The notes beneath the pieces are model-generated. The model made no database searches, had not been told where the DNA came from, and worked only from the letters and a program-made list of their open reading frames with translations. A stretch of DNA of 64,000 nt from Njordibacter sp028825405 (GTDB lineage Bacteria; Pseudomonadota; Gammaproteobacteria; Pseudomonadales; Balneatricaceae): positions 2,790,001 through 2,854,000 of the forward strand of contig NZ_CP159829.1 in the NCBI RefSeq assembly GCF_047730065.1. The letters are read 5' to 3'. This document shows, piece after piece, positions 34,538 to 43,216 of this stretch (positions are counted from its first letter, which is position 1; every line of letters starts with the position of its first letter). The translations under genes were made by a program, and so were the position numbers.

Positions 34538-35406
34538 AATGTTTGATCCACTCCATGACTGCGGCTATAGCCATTGGTATTCGGACTTGACCAGCCCACC
34601 AAAGCTTTTCGTAGAGGTTTATATATATCGACCTTAAGGGGATAACACTTGGAAGTATCACTAGAATGTTCATTACTACAATCCCCCCCTGGGCAAGCAG
34701 ATAGGGCACCTAGTAAGTCAATTTCAGCAAATAGTGTTAAGTGATCCCCTGGCCTTACCGGACTGGCTTTCATAAAATATTGATGGGTGTCATGGCTAAA
34801 CCCTGTGCACATAAACACATTTAATACATCGTGCACCATAGGTTCTACGTCATCTAAATCGAATTGGGTATGATCTAACATAGCCCGTGTAAGGTTAGAG
34901 TGACAACAATAGTGGTATTCATCTTGTCCGAGGGCTTGATTGGTGTAGGGGTCACAACGGGTGCCGATGACGTCATGCACACTACCACCAAACTGGTCCC
35001 AGCCATACCAATCGAGGGTATCATCAATGACCGTGGCCATCGGTCTTAAATAAGGCAGATTGCTCCACAAGCGATCACCAGTACTGACATGTGTGCCGTG
35101 CAATGCACGGGTTTTGCCACTAAAAAAACGCTCCTTAAGGTTGTCTTTGTGCCACAAGTTTAAGTCGCCTACTTGGGGGCCTTCTACACTAACGATACGA
35201 AACACATGGCCTGCAGGCACCACAAAACTGCGCGCATCTCTAGCAGGGATGGTGATGCTATCAACCAACTGCATACCCTGTTGCAGATTGTTATAAAAGG
35301 GCTTGTCATAGGGAGGCAGAGTATTATTGGGATAGCAAACCACCGGCTCTATATCTAAGCGTTGTTGGGCATCCGATGGGGGTGCGTGCTGGGGGGTGTT
35401 TTTCAT
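34534..35406 (-). CDS. DUF1989 (urea carboxylase-associated) family protein
   Basis: This 290-residue protein belongs to DUF1989, found next to urea carboxylase/allophanate genes in many bacteria. Family features are FVVPAGHVFRIVSVEGPQVGDLNLW, the GDRLWSNLPYLRPMATVIDD segment, and the metal-type motif HYCCHSNLTRAM followed by NVFMCTGF. Cysteines in CPGGDCSN near the C-terminus could bind zinc. No urea carboxylase or allophanate hydrolase gene is nearby, so its job here is not clear; amino-acid or nitrogen metabolism is a guess. AAGG lies eight bases before the ATG. The gene is coupled to dtd by a four-base overlap. Confidence 0.8.
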   Translation of the reverse strand: MKNTPQHAPPSDAQQRLDIEPVVCYPNNTLPPYDKPFYNNLQQGMQLVDSITIPARDARSFVVPAGHVFRIVSVEGPQVGDLNLWHKDNLKERFFSGKTRALHGTHVSTGDRLWSNLPYLRPMATVIDDTLDWYGWDQFGGSVHDVIGTRCDPYTNQALGQDEYHYCCHSNLTRAMLDHTQFDLDDVEPMVHDVLNVFMCTGFSHDTHQYFMKASPVRPGDHLTLFAEIDLLGALSACPGGDCSNEHSSDTSKCYPLKVDIYKPLRKALVGWSSPNTNGYSRSHGVDQTL

Positions 35407-35489
35407 GGTAGGGCCTTTTTTAATTTGCCTGCCAAAGCATGCTTGAGTGCAAATTCACAAGTGACTTGAAACAACTCATTACTCCAGTG

Positions 35490-35642
35490 TTAAATATCTA
35501 ATTTGGCTTCAGATTTACAACGTTGTGAGCAATAGCGAATGTTCGCCCAATCACGCGCCCATTTTTTTCGCCACGCATATGGCTTGTTGCATGTCTGACA
35601 AATTTTTTGCGGCAAGTCGCCCTTTTTTACCATTTTCGCCAT
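35490..35642 (-). CDS. DUF2256 family small zinc-finger protein
   Basis: This 50-residue protein is easy to miss. It opens MAKMVKKGDLPQKICQTC, continues with KPYAWRKKWARDWANIRYCS, and has four cysteines in two pairs (CQTC and CSQRC) that would make a small treble-clef zinc site. This is the pattern of the DUF2256 family, usually 45-60 residues, of unknown function; its basic and aromatic make-up suggests nucleic-acid contact. A good ribosome site, AGGAAGAG, precedes the ATG. It lies between the DUF1989 gene and pip, all on the minus strand. Confidence 0.85.
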   Translation of the reverse strand: MAKMVKKGDLPQKICQTCNKPYAWRKKWARDWANIRYCSQRCKSEAKLDI

Positions 35643-35726
35643 CTTACTCTCTTCCTGCTCAACATTTGACTGGGTCTATATATAATTGAGGTCACACTAA
35701 GGGCCGTGTAAGAAGCGTATAATCTT

Positions 35727-36689
35727 CTATGCAAGCTTAACTGCAAACTCCCTAGTCGCTTTAATTAGGTTATCGACGATGCCCGGTTCTTGTTGCGCAT
35801 GGCCTGCATCACGCACAATGTGCAATTGGCATGCTTGCCACAGTGCATGCACTTCAAACGCCTGCTCTGCTGGACAAATCATATCGTAACGACCATGCAC
35901 GATGATACCGGGTAAGTGACTGATTTTATGCATATTTTTTAATAATTGATTAGACTCAAAAAAGCATTGATTGACAAAGTAATGACATTCAATTCGAGCT
36001 AAAGCTAAGGCAAAATGACCGTCAGAAAAATCGTTTCCAAGATGGGGTCTAGGGTTTAATGTGGCAATACTTCCTTCCCATGCGGCCCAAGCCTTTGCGG
36101 CGGCAAAGCGTTTTAATTCATCAGTGCCACATAACAATTTATAATAGGTGTTAACCATTTCGCCAGTAGCTTCAGCATCTGTGTTGACTAATGGTTTTTG
36201 AAATACTTGCCAATAATCTGCAAACATGCGACTGGCGCCACCGGCTTCGTATATCCAATCCACATCTTTTTGGCGGCCCAAAAAAACACCCCGAAGAATA
36301 AGTCCTAGAGCACGATTTGGGTGCGCCTGAGCATAGGCTAAAGCTAATGTAGCTCCCCAAGAGCCACCAAATAAAAGCCATTTAGAAATACCTAATTCAC
36401 AACGCAGTAATTCAAAGTCTTCAATTAAATGCTGGGTGGTATTAGCCTCTAAACTAGCATGGGGTAATGAGCGCCCAGCCCCACGTTGGTCAAGTAAAAT
36501 AATATGGTAGTCATTGGGGTCAAAAAAGCGACGCGATGAAGGCCCGCAACCTCCGCCTGGACCCCCATGTATGACAACCACAGGCATACCCTGAGGATTG
36601 CCACATAGCTCAACATAAAGGCTGTGCCCGTGGGTCACAGGTAAAAAGAATTCTCGATAGGGTTTGAGTTCTGGATAAAGTTGTTGCAT
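35727..36689 (-). CDS. pip: Proline iminopeptidase (alpha/beta hydrolase)
   Basis: This 320-residue cytoplasmic peptidase of family S33 removes N-terminal proline. The fold is shown by VVIHGGPGGGCG (oxyanion hole), LLDQRGAGRS, and the nucleophile elbow LFGGSWGATLALAYAQ with catalytic Ser near residue 112. The Asp lies in HGRYDMICP and the His in RDAGHAQQEP. Length and motifs match bacterial Pip. It is divergent from the FAD oxidoreductase gene with only 34 bp between the start codons. Confidence 0.93.
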   Translation of the reverse strand: MQQLYPELKPYREFFLPVTHGHSLYVELCGNPQGMPVVVIHGGPGGGCGPSSRRFFDPNDYHIILLDQRGAGRSLPHASLEANTTQHLIEDFELLRCELGISKWLLFGGSWGATLALAYAQAHPNRALGLILRGVFLGRQKDVDWIYEAGGASRMFADYWQVFQKPLVNTDAEATGEMVNTYYKLLCGTDELKRFAAAKAWAAWEGSIATLNPRPHLGNDFSDGHFALALARIECHYFVNQCFFESNQLLKNMHKISHLPGIIVHGRYDMICPAEQAFEVHALWQACQLHIVRDAGHAQQEPGIVDNLIKATREFAVKLA

Positions 36690-36723
36690 GGTGAAGACTC
36701 AATAAAAAAATAATTAGCTAATC

Positions 36724-38037
36724 ATGACTCAATTTACACCTTACTGGTGGCAAAATCAGCCCCAATATCGTAACACTGAAGTGCCGCCAACCAAAGCAGA
36801 TTGTGTTGTTGTAGGGGCAGGCTTTACGGGTTTAAGTGCAGCCTTAACTCTAGCCCAAGCAGGTCGTGACGTGGTTGTATTAGACAGCCAAGCCATAGGC
36901 TTTGGAGCCAGCACTCGCAATGGTGGCATGCTGGGTTCAGGTCACAAAGTGTCTGTGGCTGATGCCAAAAAACATTACGGTTCAGACATTGCTGCACAGC
37001 TACATTGCGAGGCCAATGACTCTTTAGATTTCACCAAAAGCTTGATTATTGATCACAAAATTAATTGTGATTTACAAGCCTCTGGTCGTTTACGCACCGC
37101 ATGGACACCCCAAGACTATACTGCCATGGCCCAAGCCAATAGCAGTTTACAAAAGATTGAGCCATTTGCTGCACGCATGATCAAGCCCAATGCCATGACT
37201 GAGCACATTAACACGCCATTATATTTTGGTGGCTTACTGTATGAAGGCCATGCTTGTGTGCAGCCTAGAAAACTCCACTATGGTTTATTACAGCTCGCCT
37301 TAGACGCAGGAGTAAAGGTCTTTGGAGATCAGCCAGCGCATTCAGTTAAGCCTCGAGGAAGTGGCTTTTGCATTACCACTAAAAACCAATCTATTGATTG
37401 TGAGCAAGTGCTTATGGCAACCAATGGCTACACTCAATCTAGGGTCTCTAAGTTTTTAGCCAGAAGAGTTTTGCCTGTGCCCAGTTTCATTATTGTGACC
37501 GAAGAGTTAGGCAAAGATCAGGTACAAGCTTTATTGCCTGGTGGCCATTGTATGGTTGAGACCCGCCAGCGCTTTTGTTACTACCGCCCAACACCTTGCG
37601 GCAAACGCATTATGCTGGGAGCACGCGCAGCTTTGCACGCCATCACGCCAGAGCAGTCATTACCCATTTTACAATCTAAATTAATAGAAATATTCCCCAG
37701 CCTGAAAAACACCAAAATGAGTCACTGTTGGACTGGCTTTACTGGTTTCAGCTTTAGTAAATTACCCAATATCGGCTGTAATAATGGCATTTATCATGCT
37801 TTGGGTTATTGTGGTAATGGGGTCGCTATGGCGCCTTATTTAGGTCATAAAGCCGCTCTCAAAATGTTACATCCACAGCAGCAACATTCTGTGTTTGAAC
37901 AAACCCCACTGCAAAGCCGAAGCTATCATCATGGCAGCCCTTGGTATATGCCCGCTGCTAGCGCTTGGTATCAAACTAAGGATTGGTGGGATAACCGGCA
38001 ACGTCAGCAAGCCCTTAACCAAACCAAGCGTCCATGA
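36724..38037 (+). CDS. FAD-dependent amine oxidoreductase (DAO family, PuuB-like)
   Basis: This 437-residue flavoprotein of the DAO family resembles gamma-glutamylputrescine oxidase (PuuB) and related D-amino-acid or amine oxidoreductases. The FAD-binding motif is VVVGAGFTGLSAALTLAQAG (about 22-41), followed by GFGASTRNGGMLG, a family signature. Near the C-terminus, GFTGFSFSKLPNIG and GYCGNGVAMAP form the second FAD-contact segment. The substrate is unknown; no puu genes are next to it. It starts 34 bp from the divergent pip gene. Downstream, about 200 bp without a gene lead to the B12 riboswitch. Confidence 0.87.
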   Translation: MTQFTPYWWQNQPQYRNTEVPPTKADCVVVGAGFTGLSAALTLAQAGRDVVVLDSQAIGFGASTRNGGMLGSGHKVSVADAKKHYGSDIAAQLHCEANDSLDFTKSLIIDHKINCDLQASGRLRTAWTPQDYTAMAQANSSLQKIEPFAARMIKPNAMTEHINTPLYFGGLLYEGHACVQPRKLHYGLLQLALDAGVKVFGDQPAHSVKPRGSGFCITTKNQSIDCEQVLMATNGYTQSRVSKFLARRVLPVPSFIIVTEELGKDQVQALLPGGHCMVETRQRFCYYRPTPCGKRIMLGARAALHAITPEQSLPILQSKLIEIFPSLKNTKMSHCWTGFTGFSFSKLPNIGCNNGIYHALGYCGNGVAMAPYLGHKAALKMLHPQQQHSVFEQTPLQSRSYHHGSPWYMPAASAWYQTKDWWDNRQRQQALNQTKRP

Positions 38038-38239
38038 TTTAAATAATCAATTAATGTGACTGCCGACTAAACTGCTCGTATAGGCACATTAAAGCAGCTA
38101 TTTGGGAGGCCACAAACAGCGTGATATGCATTGTTTAAGCAACAAATTAGCCCTATGGCGATATTGAATATGCCTAGGCCGCACCCAAACCATTAGTCGC
38201 TCTATAAACGTATTATTCTTCACCATATAAGCCTACAAT

Positions 38240-38385
38240 AGGTAGCAATGAGTGGTTCTGCTTGGCGAACAGGCAGTTAAATGGGAAGCGTGGACGAGAT
38301 TACGGCAAACCGGTCTTGAGCCAACACTGCCCCCGCAACGGTGAATCCATAGGCGATTTAGTCCGATACCAGCCCCTCAAAATGA
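38240..38385 (+). promoter_or_regulatory. Cobalamin (adenosylcobalamin) riboswitch
   Basis: The conserved core of the cobalamin element is clear: GGGAAGCG near 38283, then ACACTGCCCCCGCAACGGTG at about 38323-38342, and the B12 box AGTCCGATACCAGCC at 38360-38374. It lies right before the 16-gene B12 operon, which it should switch off when cobalamin is plentiful. The exact 5' edge of the element is my estimate. The stretch 38038-38239 before it holds no gene that I can see. Confidence 0.95.
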
Positions 38386-38390
38386 AATCA

Positions 38391-38416
38391 GAAGCCTAGG
38401 TTATATCTTAGGTTTC
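38391..38416 (+). promoter_or_regulatory. Expression-platform hairpin of the cobalamin riboswitch
   Basis: GAAGCCTAGG pairs with CTTAGGTTTC (two G-T wobbles) around a TTATAT loop, right after the B12 box and 23 bases before the first start codon. No T-tract follows, so control is more likely at translation initiation than by termination. Inferred by eye. Confidence 0.5.
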
Positions 38417-38439
38417 ACATAAATCGTACGGTGGGTGCG

Positions 38440-40137
38440 ATGGATATGGCTATGCTCAAACTAAACTTTCCTTTTACTGCCGTCGTTGGCCAAGCTCAAG
38501 TTAAGCTTGCTCTAACCTTGCTGGCTATAGACCCTGCAATTGGTGGCGTGCTGGTAAGTGGCCCCCGTGGTAGTGCCAAATCTACCTTGGCCCGCAGTTT
38601 GGCAGACCTCGATATTGCTAACCTAAATCAATTAGTGACCCTGCCCCTCGGTGCCAGTGAAGAGATGGTCACTGGGTCTTTAGACCTACAAAAAGTACTG
38701 GGCGAGCAACACGTGCAATTTGCACCAGGGCTCTTGAGCAAGGCCCATAGAGGCTTACTTTACGTTGATGAAGTGAATCTATTACCTGATGCCTTGGTCG
38801 ACTTATTACTAGACGCTGCAGCCAGTGGTGTTAATCATATTGAGCGGGATGGTATTAGCCACCAACATGAAGCTGAATTTACCTTAATGGGCACCATGAA
38901 CCCAGATGAAGGCGAATTACGCCCCCAGTTACTTGACCGTTTTGGTTTTGGCGTGGCCCTTGAGAACACCTACAGCGTCCATGAACGCATGGAAATTGTG
39001 CGCCGTCGTCAAGACTTTGACGCCAATCCTGTCCAATTTTTGGCCACTTATGCGAAGCCACAGCAAGCTTTGCGAGCTAATATAGAACAAGCTCAAATAC
39101 GGCTCAAAAGCATCAATGCTAGCGACGATATGCGCTTACAAATCGCCCAACGCTGCGTCGCTGCGCAAGTAGATGGAGTGCGTGGTGATTTAGTTTGGCT
39201 GCGTGCTGCACAAGCTCATGCGGCACTCCAACAAACCAATACTGTGAGCCTTGAAGATATTGATGCGGTTGAAGAACTGGTCTTAATGCATCGTCGTAAC
39301 GACCTTAACGCTCCCAATCCACCTAACCAACAACCGCCACAAAGCCCACCACCCTTTGAGCGCCCTAGGGATAGCAAGGTAGACTCTCAAGGCCAGAGCA
39401 CTGAGCAAGACTGGGGACAAATGGTGCCAACCAAGCAGCCCACTGGCCCACTGCGGCAAATGGAGTCTGATGGTGACTCCCCTAGAGCGTCTTCATCTAT
39501 CCCGGCAGCGGCCAGCAGAGGTTTGCACGGCCAAGGCCATGGTAGGCCGAATAAACCATTCTCAAAGCACATTAATTGGTTTTCGAGTTTGATTGCCAGC
39601 CGCCACAAAGACTCTGGCATCGACCTGCGTTTTCGCCGCCAGCGTGGTGCTGATCCTGTGATGCATCTAGTGCTACTTGATACGTCCGCATCAACCTTGC
39701 TTGGTGATAGTCAGAGTCAGGCCAAAGGCTTAGTTGCAGGCATCGCACAACATGCCTATATGGCTCGTCAACAACTGGTGTTATTGGGTTTTGGTAACGA
39801 CCAGGTCTGTGAACTATACACTCAAGGTCGCGCACCTAAAGCCATGACACCTATACTTAACGGCATCGATGTGGGTGGCGGTACACCATTAAGACAAGCC
39901 CTTCAGTCCGCCAGTGCCTTTGCAACTAGGCTGCTTCGACGCAGTCCAGGAATTCGTATTATCAATACCATTATTACTGACGGACGGGTGCAGCAGGATT
40001 TATCAGGCATCACGTTATTAGGCCAATCCATTCTTGTTGATACGGAACAAGGTCCAGTGAAACGAGGCCGGGGCCAACACATTGCGCACCTTTTAAAAGC
40101 ACAATATTTAACCTTATCCCAAGCGAGGCTGGTTTAA
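38440..40137 (+). CDS. Fused ChlI/ChlD-like cobalt chelatase AAA+/VWA subunit
   Basis: This 565-residue protein joins a ChlI-type AAA+ ATPase to a ChlD-type VWA domain. The ATPase part (about 1-270) has Walker A GPRGSAKS (41-48), Walker B GLLYVDEVN, and an ATP sensor ending in DRFGFGV. A Pro/Gln-rich linker (about 290-390) leads to the VWA domain with its MIDAS motif DTSAS near residue 414 and GGGTPLRQA. It should replace CobS and CobT as the ATP-driven partner of CobN in inserting Co(II) into the corrin ring. I start at ATG 38440; a GTG three codons earlier is possible. It is the first gene after the riboswitch and overlaps cobO as TAATG. Confidence 0.85.
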   Translation: MDMAMLKLNFPFTAVVGQAQVKLALTLLAIDPAIGGVLVSGPRGSAKSTLARSLADLDIANLNQLVTLPLGASEEMVTGSLDLQKVLGEQHVQFAPGLLSKAHRGLLYVDEVNLLPDALVDLLLDAAASGVNHIERDGISHQHEAEFTLMGTMNPDEGELRPQLLDRFGFGVALENTYSVHERMEIVRRRQDFDANPVQFLATYAKPQQALRANIEQAQIRLKSINASDDMRLQIAQRCVAAQVDGVRGDLVWLRAAQAHAALQQTNTVSLEDIDAVEELVLMHRRNDLNAPNPPNQQPPQSPPPFERPRDSKVDSQGQSTEQDWGQMVPTKQPTGPLRQMESDGDSPRASSSIPAAASRGLHGQGHGRPNKPFSKHINWFSSLIASRHKDSGIDLRFRRQRGADPVMHLVLLDTSASTLLGDSQSQAKGLVAGIAQHAYMARQQLVLLGFGNDQVCELYTQGRAPKAMTPILNGIDVGGGTPLRQALQSASAFATRLLRRSPGIRIINTIITDGRVQQDLSGITLLGQSILVDTEQGPVKRGRGQHIAHLLKAQYLTLSQARLV

Positions 40138-40727
40138 TGAGTAAAACCCATGAAGAACGTATGCGTGCTAAAAAAGCTGTCATTGACGCTCGTATTGCCA
40201 AAGCCACAGAAGAACGTGGTGTGACCATTTTGTTGCGTGGCAACGGCAAGGGTAAAAGTAGCTCAGCCTTTGGCACCATGATGCGTAGTTTAGGGCACGG
40301 TAAGAAAGCGGCTGTCGTTCAATTTGTAAAAGGCCGCGTTGAAACCGGGGAGTACAAATTTTTTAAGGATTATCCTGGCTTAGACTGGCATGTAATGGGC
40401 CATGGTTTTACTTGGGAAACCCAAGATAAAGCCAATGATATTGCCGCTGCAGAACAAGCATGGGAGATCACTCAAGGTTTATTACAAGACCCTAGCATCG
40501 ACCTGTTGGTGCTTGATGAAATGGCCTATGTATTTAAGTACAACTACCTGCCGCTAGAACCTGTACTAGAAGCCTTGGCTAAACGTCCCCATGACCAAAC
40601 TGTCATTATTACAGGCCGGGTGATGCCGGAGGCGTTAGTTGAATATGCAGACACGATTAGTACAGTAAAAGATGATGGCCATGCCTTTCGAATTGGCGTT
40701 AAGGCCCAAGCTGGTATTGAATTTTAA
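40137..40727 (+). CDS. cobO: Cob(I)yrinic acid a,c-diamide adenosyltransferase CobO
   Basis: This 196-residue CobO/BtuR/CobA-type adenosyltransferase attaches the 5'-deoxyadenosyl group to cob(I)yrinic acid a,c-diamide. Its P-loop variant is RGNGKGKSSSAFGTMMR near residues 35-51, and VLDEMAYVFKYNYL is the second conserved motif. Both ends overlap neighbours by TAATG, with the chelatase upstream and cbiA downstream. Confidence 0.95.
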   Translation: MSKTHEERMRAKKAVIDARIAKATEERGVTILLRGNGKGKSSSAFGTMMRSLGHGKKAAVVQFVKGRVETGEYKFFKDYPGLDWHVMGHGFTWETQDKANDIAAAEQAWEITQGLLQDPSIDLLVLDEMAYVFKYNYLPLEPVLEALAKRPHDQTVIITGRVMPEALVEYADTISTVKDDGHAFRIGVKAQAGIEF

Positions 40728-42097
40728 TGACCTCTAAGACCCCACACTCGGATCAAGCAAATGCCATAGCCTATTGCCCTGCTTTATTTTTAGCAGCGCC
40801 TGCGTCTGGTCAAGGCAAAACAACCATTACTGCAGCCCTAGCGCGCTATCACCGTGACCTTGGCCGCAAGGTGAGGGTATTTAAAATGGGGCCCGATTAC
40901 CTAGACCCACAAATTCTAGAACAAGCATCAGGACAACCTGTGACGCAGTTAGACTTATGGATGGCAGGGGCAGAGTATTGTCGGCATCAATTCTATTTGG
41001 CCGCTCAGCAGTCTGATCTAATTCTAGTAGAAGGAGCCATGGGTGTGTTTGATGGTGAACCCTCCAGTGCAGATCTAGCCGCCACATTTAACATTCCCAT
41101 CGCCTTAGTGATTGACGTGAAGGGCATGGCACAAACTGTGGCAGCCGTGGCCCTAGGTTTAGCCAGTTTTCGCGATGATGTTGAGTTTTGTGGACTCATA
41201 GCCAATAATTGTGGCACCCAACGACATGCCCAACTTATTGACGATGCTCTTGCAGGTCGCATGCCTTTGCTCGCTAATCTCGCCAGAGATCCAGAGGTGT
41301 CTTTACCAGAGCGTCACTTAGGTTTAGTGCAAGCTCACGAAGTGCGTGAAGAACTAGAACACCGTTTCAACCTGGGCAAAGCATGGCTGGGTGGACAAGC
41401 CATTTGTGACTTACCCAAACCCGTGGCTTTTACCAGCCAAGACATTGCTGCACCGCAAAAACTTTTGCAAGGCACCACCATTGGTATCGCCCGTGATGCT
41501 GCCTTTAGTTTCATATACAGCGCCAACACCTGCTTATTAGAGGCGATGGGGGCTAAATTAAGTTATTTTTCACCCCTTAATGATCAGCACTTGCCTGACG
41601 TTGATGCCTTATGGTTTGCTGGCGGATACCCTGAACTGCATGCCAAAAAATTAGCTGGGAATAGCAGTATGCTAAAGGACATTCGCAGGTTTAATGCCCT
41701 TCAAAAACCAATTTTAGCTGAATGTGGTGGTTTTCTGTATTGTTTGGAAAAGCTAACTGATCTTGATGATACGACCTACCCCATGGTGGGCATTTTAGCA
41801 GGCCAAGGTGCGATGCGTGGCAAACGGGGTTGCCAAGGCATGCAAGCGGCTATGCTGCCAGAAGGTGAAGTGCGTGCCCATGCACACCATCGTTCTCGCA
41901 GCCAAAACACCCCTGCGCCCATTGCCCATGGTCAGCGCCAGCGTCATCCTGCACCTGGAGAGGCCATCTATCGCCAACAAGGTTTGACGGCCAGTTATTT
42001 ACATTTGTTCTTTCCTTCCAACCCACAAGCTGTGGCTCAGTTATTTACCAAGCCACTACAAACCACTCATAGCAGCGCAGCAATAGGATCAATCTGA
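40727..42097 (+). CDS. cbiA: Cobyrinic acid a,c-diamide synthase CbiA/CobB
   Basis: This 456-residue ATP- and glutamine-dependent amidase adds amides at positions a and c of the ring. The N-terminal synthetase domain holds LFLAAPASGQGKTTITAAL (Walker A) and KMGPDYLDP. The C-terminal GATase domain has the nucleophile in LAECGGFLY and the catalytic His in ASYLHLFFPSNP. The ring form used (hydrogenobyrinic acid or cobyrinic acid) decides whether the product is the CobN substrate, and that cannot be told from the sequence. Four bases separate it from cbiD. Confidence 0.93.
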   Translation: MTSKTPHSDQANAIAYCPALFLAAPASGQGKTTITAALARYHRDLGRKVRVFKMGPDYLDPQILEQASGQPVTQLDLWMAGAEYCRHQFYLAAQQSDLILVEGAMGVFDGEPSSADLAATFNIPIALVIDVKGMAQTVAAVALGLASFRDDVEFCGLIANNCGTQRHAQLIDDALAGRMPLLANLARDPEVSLPERHLGLVQAHEVREELEHRFNLGKAWLGGQAICDLPKPVAFTSQDIAAPQKLLQGTTIGIARDAAFSFIYSANTCLLEAMGAKLSYFSPLNDQHLPDVDALWFAGGYPELHAKKLAGNSSMLKDIRRFNALQKPILAECGGFLYCLEKLTDLDDTTYPMVGILAGQGAMRGKRGCQGMQAAMLPEGEVRAHAHHRSRSQNTPAPIAHGQRQRHPAPGEAIYRQQGLTASYLHLFFPSNPQAVAQLFTKPLQTTHSSAAIGSI

Positions 42098-42100
42098 ACT

Positions 42101-43216
42101 ATGTGGCCTGAATCCAGCGAAAAAAAGCAGCCTTTGCGTACCGGTTTAACCACTGGGACTTGCGCCACGGCCTGTTGTTTAGCTGGGGCTCATTTATTAC
42201 TAGGAAACATTCACAAAACCAGTGCCAGCGTCACTTTACCTAAACCTAAAGGTGCGAGTAAACACGTTGATCTAGAGCTTAAGCTAGTGGAACACCGTGG
42301 ACCGACCACGGCCTATGCCGAGACGATCAAAGATGCGGGTGATGACCCAGACGCAACCCATGGTGCGACCATCTGGGTGACCGTAAGCCTAGTTTCTGAA
42401 TTAGGCATTAAGTTTTGCGCGGGTGCTGGGGTGGGCACCATCACCCGCTCTGGATTGCTGCTTGAAGTGGGCCAAGCGGCGATTAATCCCGTACCTCGGC
42501 AAATGATGAGTGAACACCTCACTCATTTAGCACAACTGTACCAATACACAGGTGGTTTTAAAGTCACAATTGGGGTAGTTAATGGCGCTGAGATTGCCAA
42601 GAAAACCATGAATGGCCGCTTGGGTATTGTGGATGGATTATCAATTTTAGGCACCAGTGGCATCGTGCGTCCATTCTCATGCAGTGCTTGGATTGCATCC
42701 ATCCATCAAGGTCTGGATGTTGCTGTAGCCAATAATTATGCCCATGTAGCTGCAGCTACAGGCAATGCAAGTGAAGCCTTTATTGGAGAGTATTACGCCC
42801 TAGACGACATGCAACTCATTGAAATGGGGGACTTTGCAGGTGCAGTGCTTAAACATTTAAAAAAGTCTCCTGTGAAGCGTTTAACAATTTGTGGTGGTTT
42901 TGGAAAAATTAGTAAGCTAGCCGATGGCCATTTAGACTTGCACAGTGGCAAGTCCTCCATTAATTTACCGAAGCTGGCCCATACTGCCCAAAGATTGGGT
43001 GCTGATAACGACCTAGTGACAGCTATTAAAGCATGTAATACAAGTCTTGAGGCCTTGGGGCTGTGCCAGCAACAAGGCATTGATTTAGCTGCGGCTGTTT
43101 GCCAAGATGCGTTAACATTTGCCCTGACAACCGTGCCTAATTCGGTGCAGCTGGAAATATTCGCCGTCAATAGGCAAGGTGAATTACTTGGTCGCGCGGC
43201 GGGAGTGGCCCCATGA
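42101..43216 (+). CDS. cbiD: Cobalt-precorrin-5B (C1)-methyltransferase CbiD
   Basis: This 371-residue CbiD methylates C1 after ring contraction. Family motifs are RTGLTTGTCATACCLAG near the N-terminus, the GAGVGTITRSGLLLEVGQAAINPVPR segment (split here only for length), and RPFSCSAWIASI. CbiD belongs to the anaerobic, cobalt-early route; in the aerobic route of P. denitrificans this step is done by CobF, which I do not find here. Its stop overlaps the start of cobK as ATGA. Confidence 0.93.
   Translation: MWPESSEKKQPLRTGLTTGTCATACCLAGAHLLLGNIHKTSASVTLPKPKGASKHVDLELKLVEHRGPTTAYAETIKDAGDDPDATHGATIWVTVSLVSELGIKFCAGAGVGTITRSGLLLEVGQAAINPVPRQMMSEHLTHLAQLYQYTGGFKVTIGVVNGAEIAKKTMNGRLGIVDGLSILGTSGIVRPFSCSAWIASIHQGLDVAVANNYAHVAAATGNASEAFIGEYYALDDMQLIEMGDFAGAVLKHLKKSPVKRLTICGGFGKISKLADGHLDLHSGKSSINLPKLAHTAQRLGADNDLVTAIKACNTSLEALGLCQQQGIDLAAAVCQDALTFALTTVPNSVQLEIFAVNRQGELLGRAAGVAP

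Noticed and set aside
42793..43170. 125-residue ORF antisense to cbiD
   Set aside because: Shadow frame of a conserved gene with no start signal or domain.
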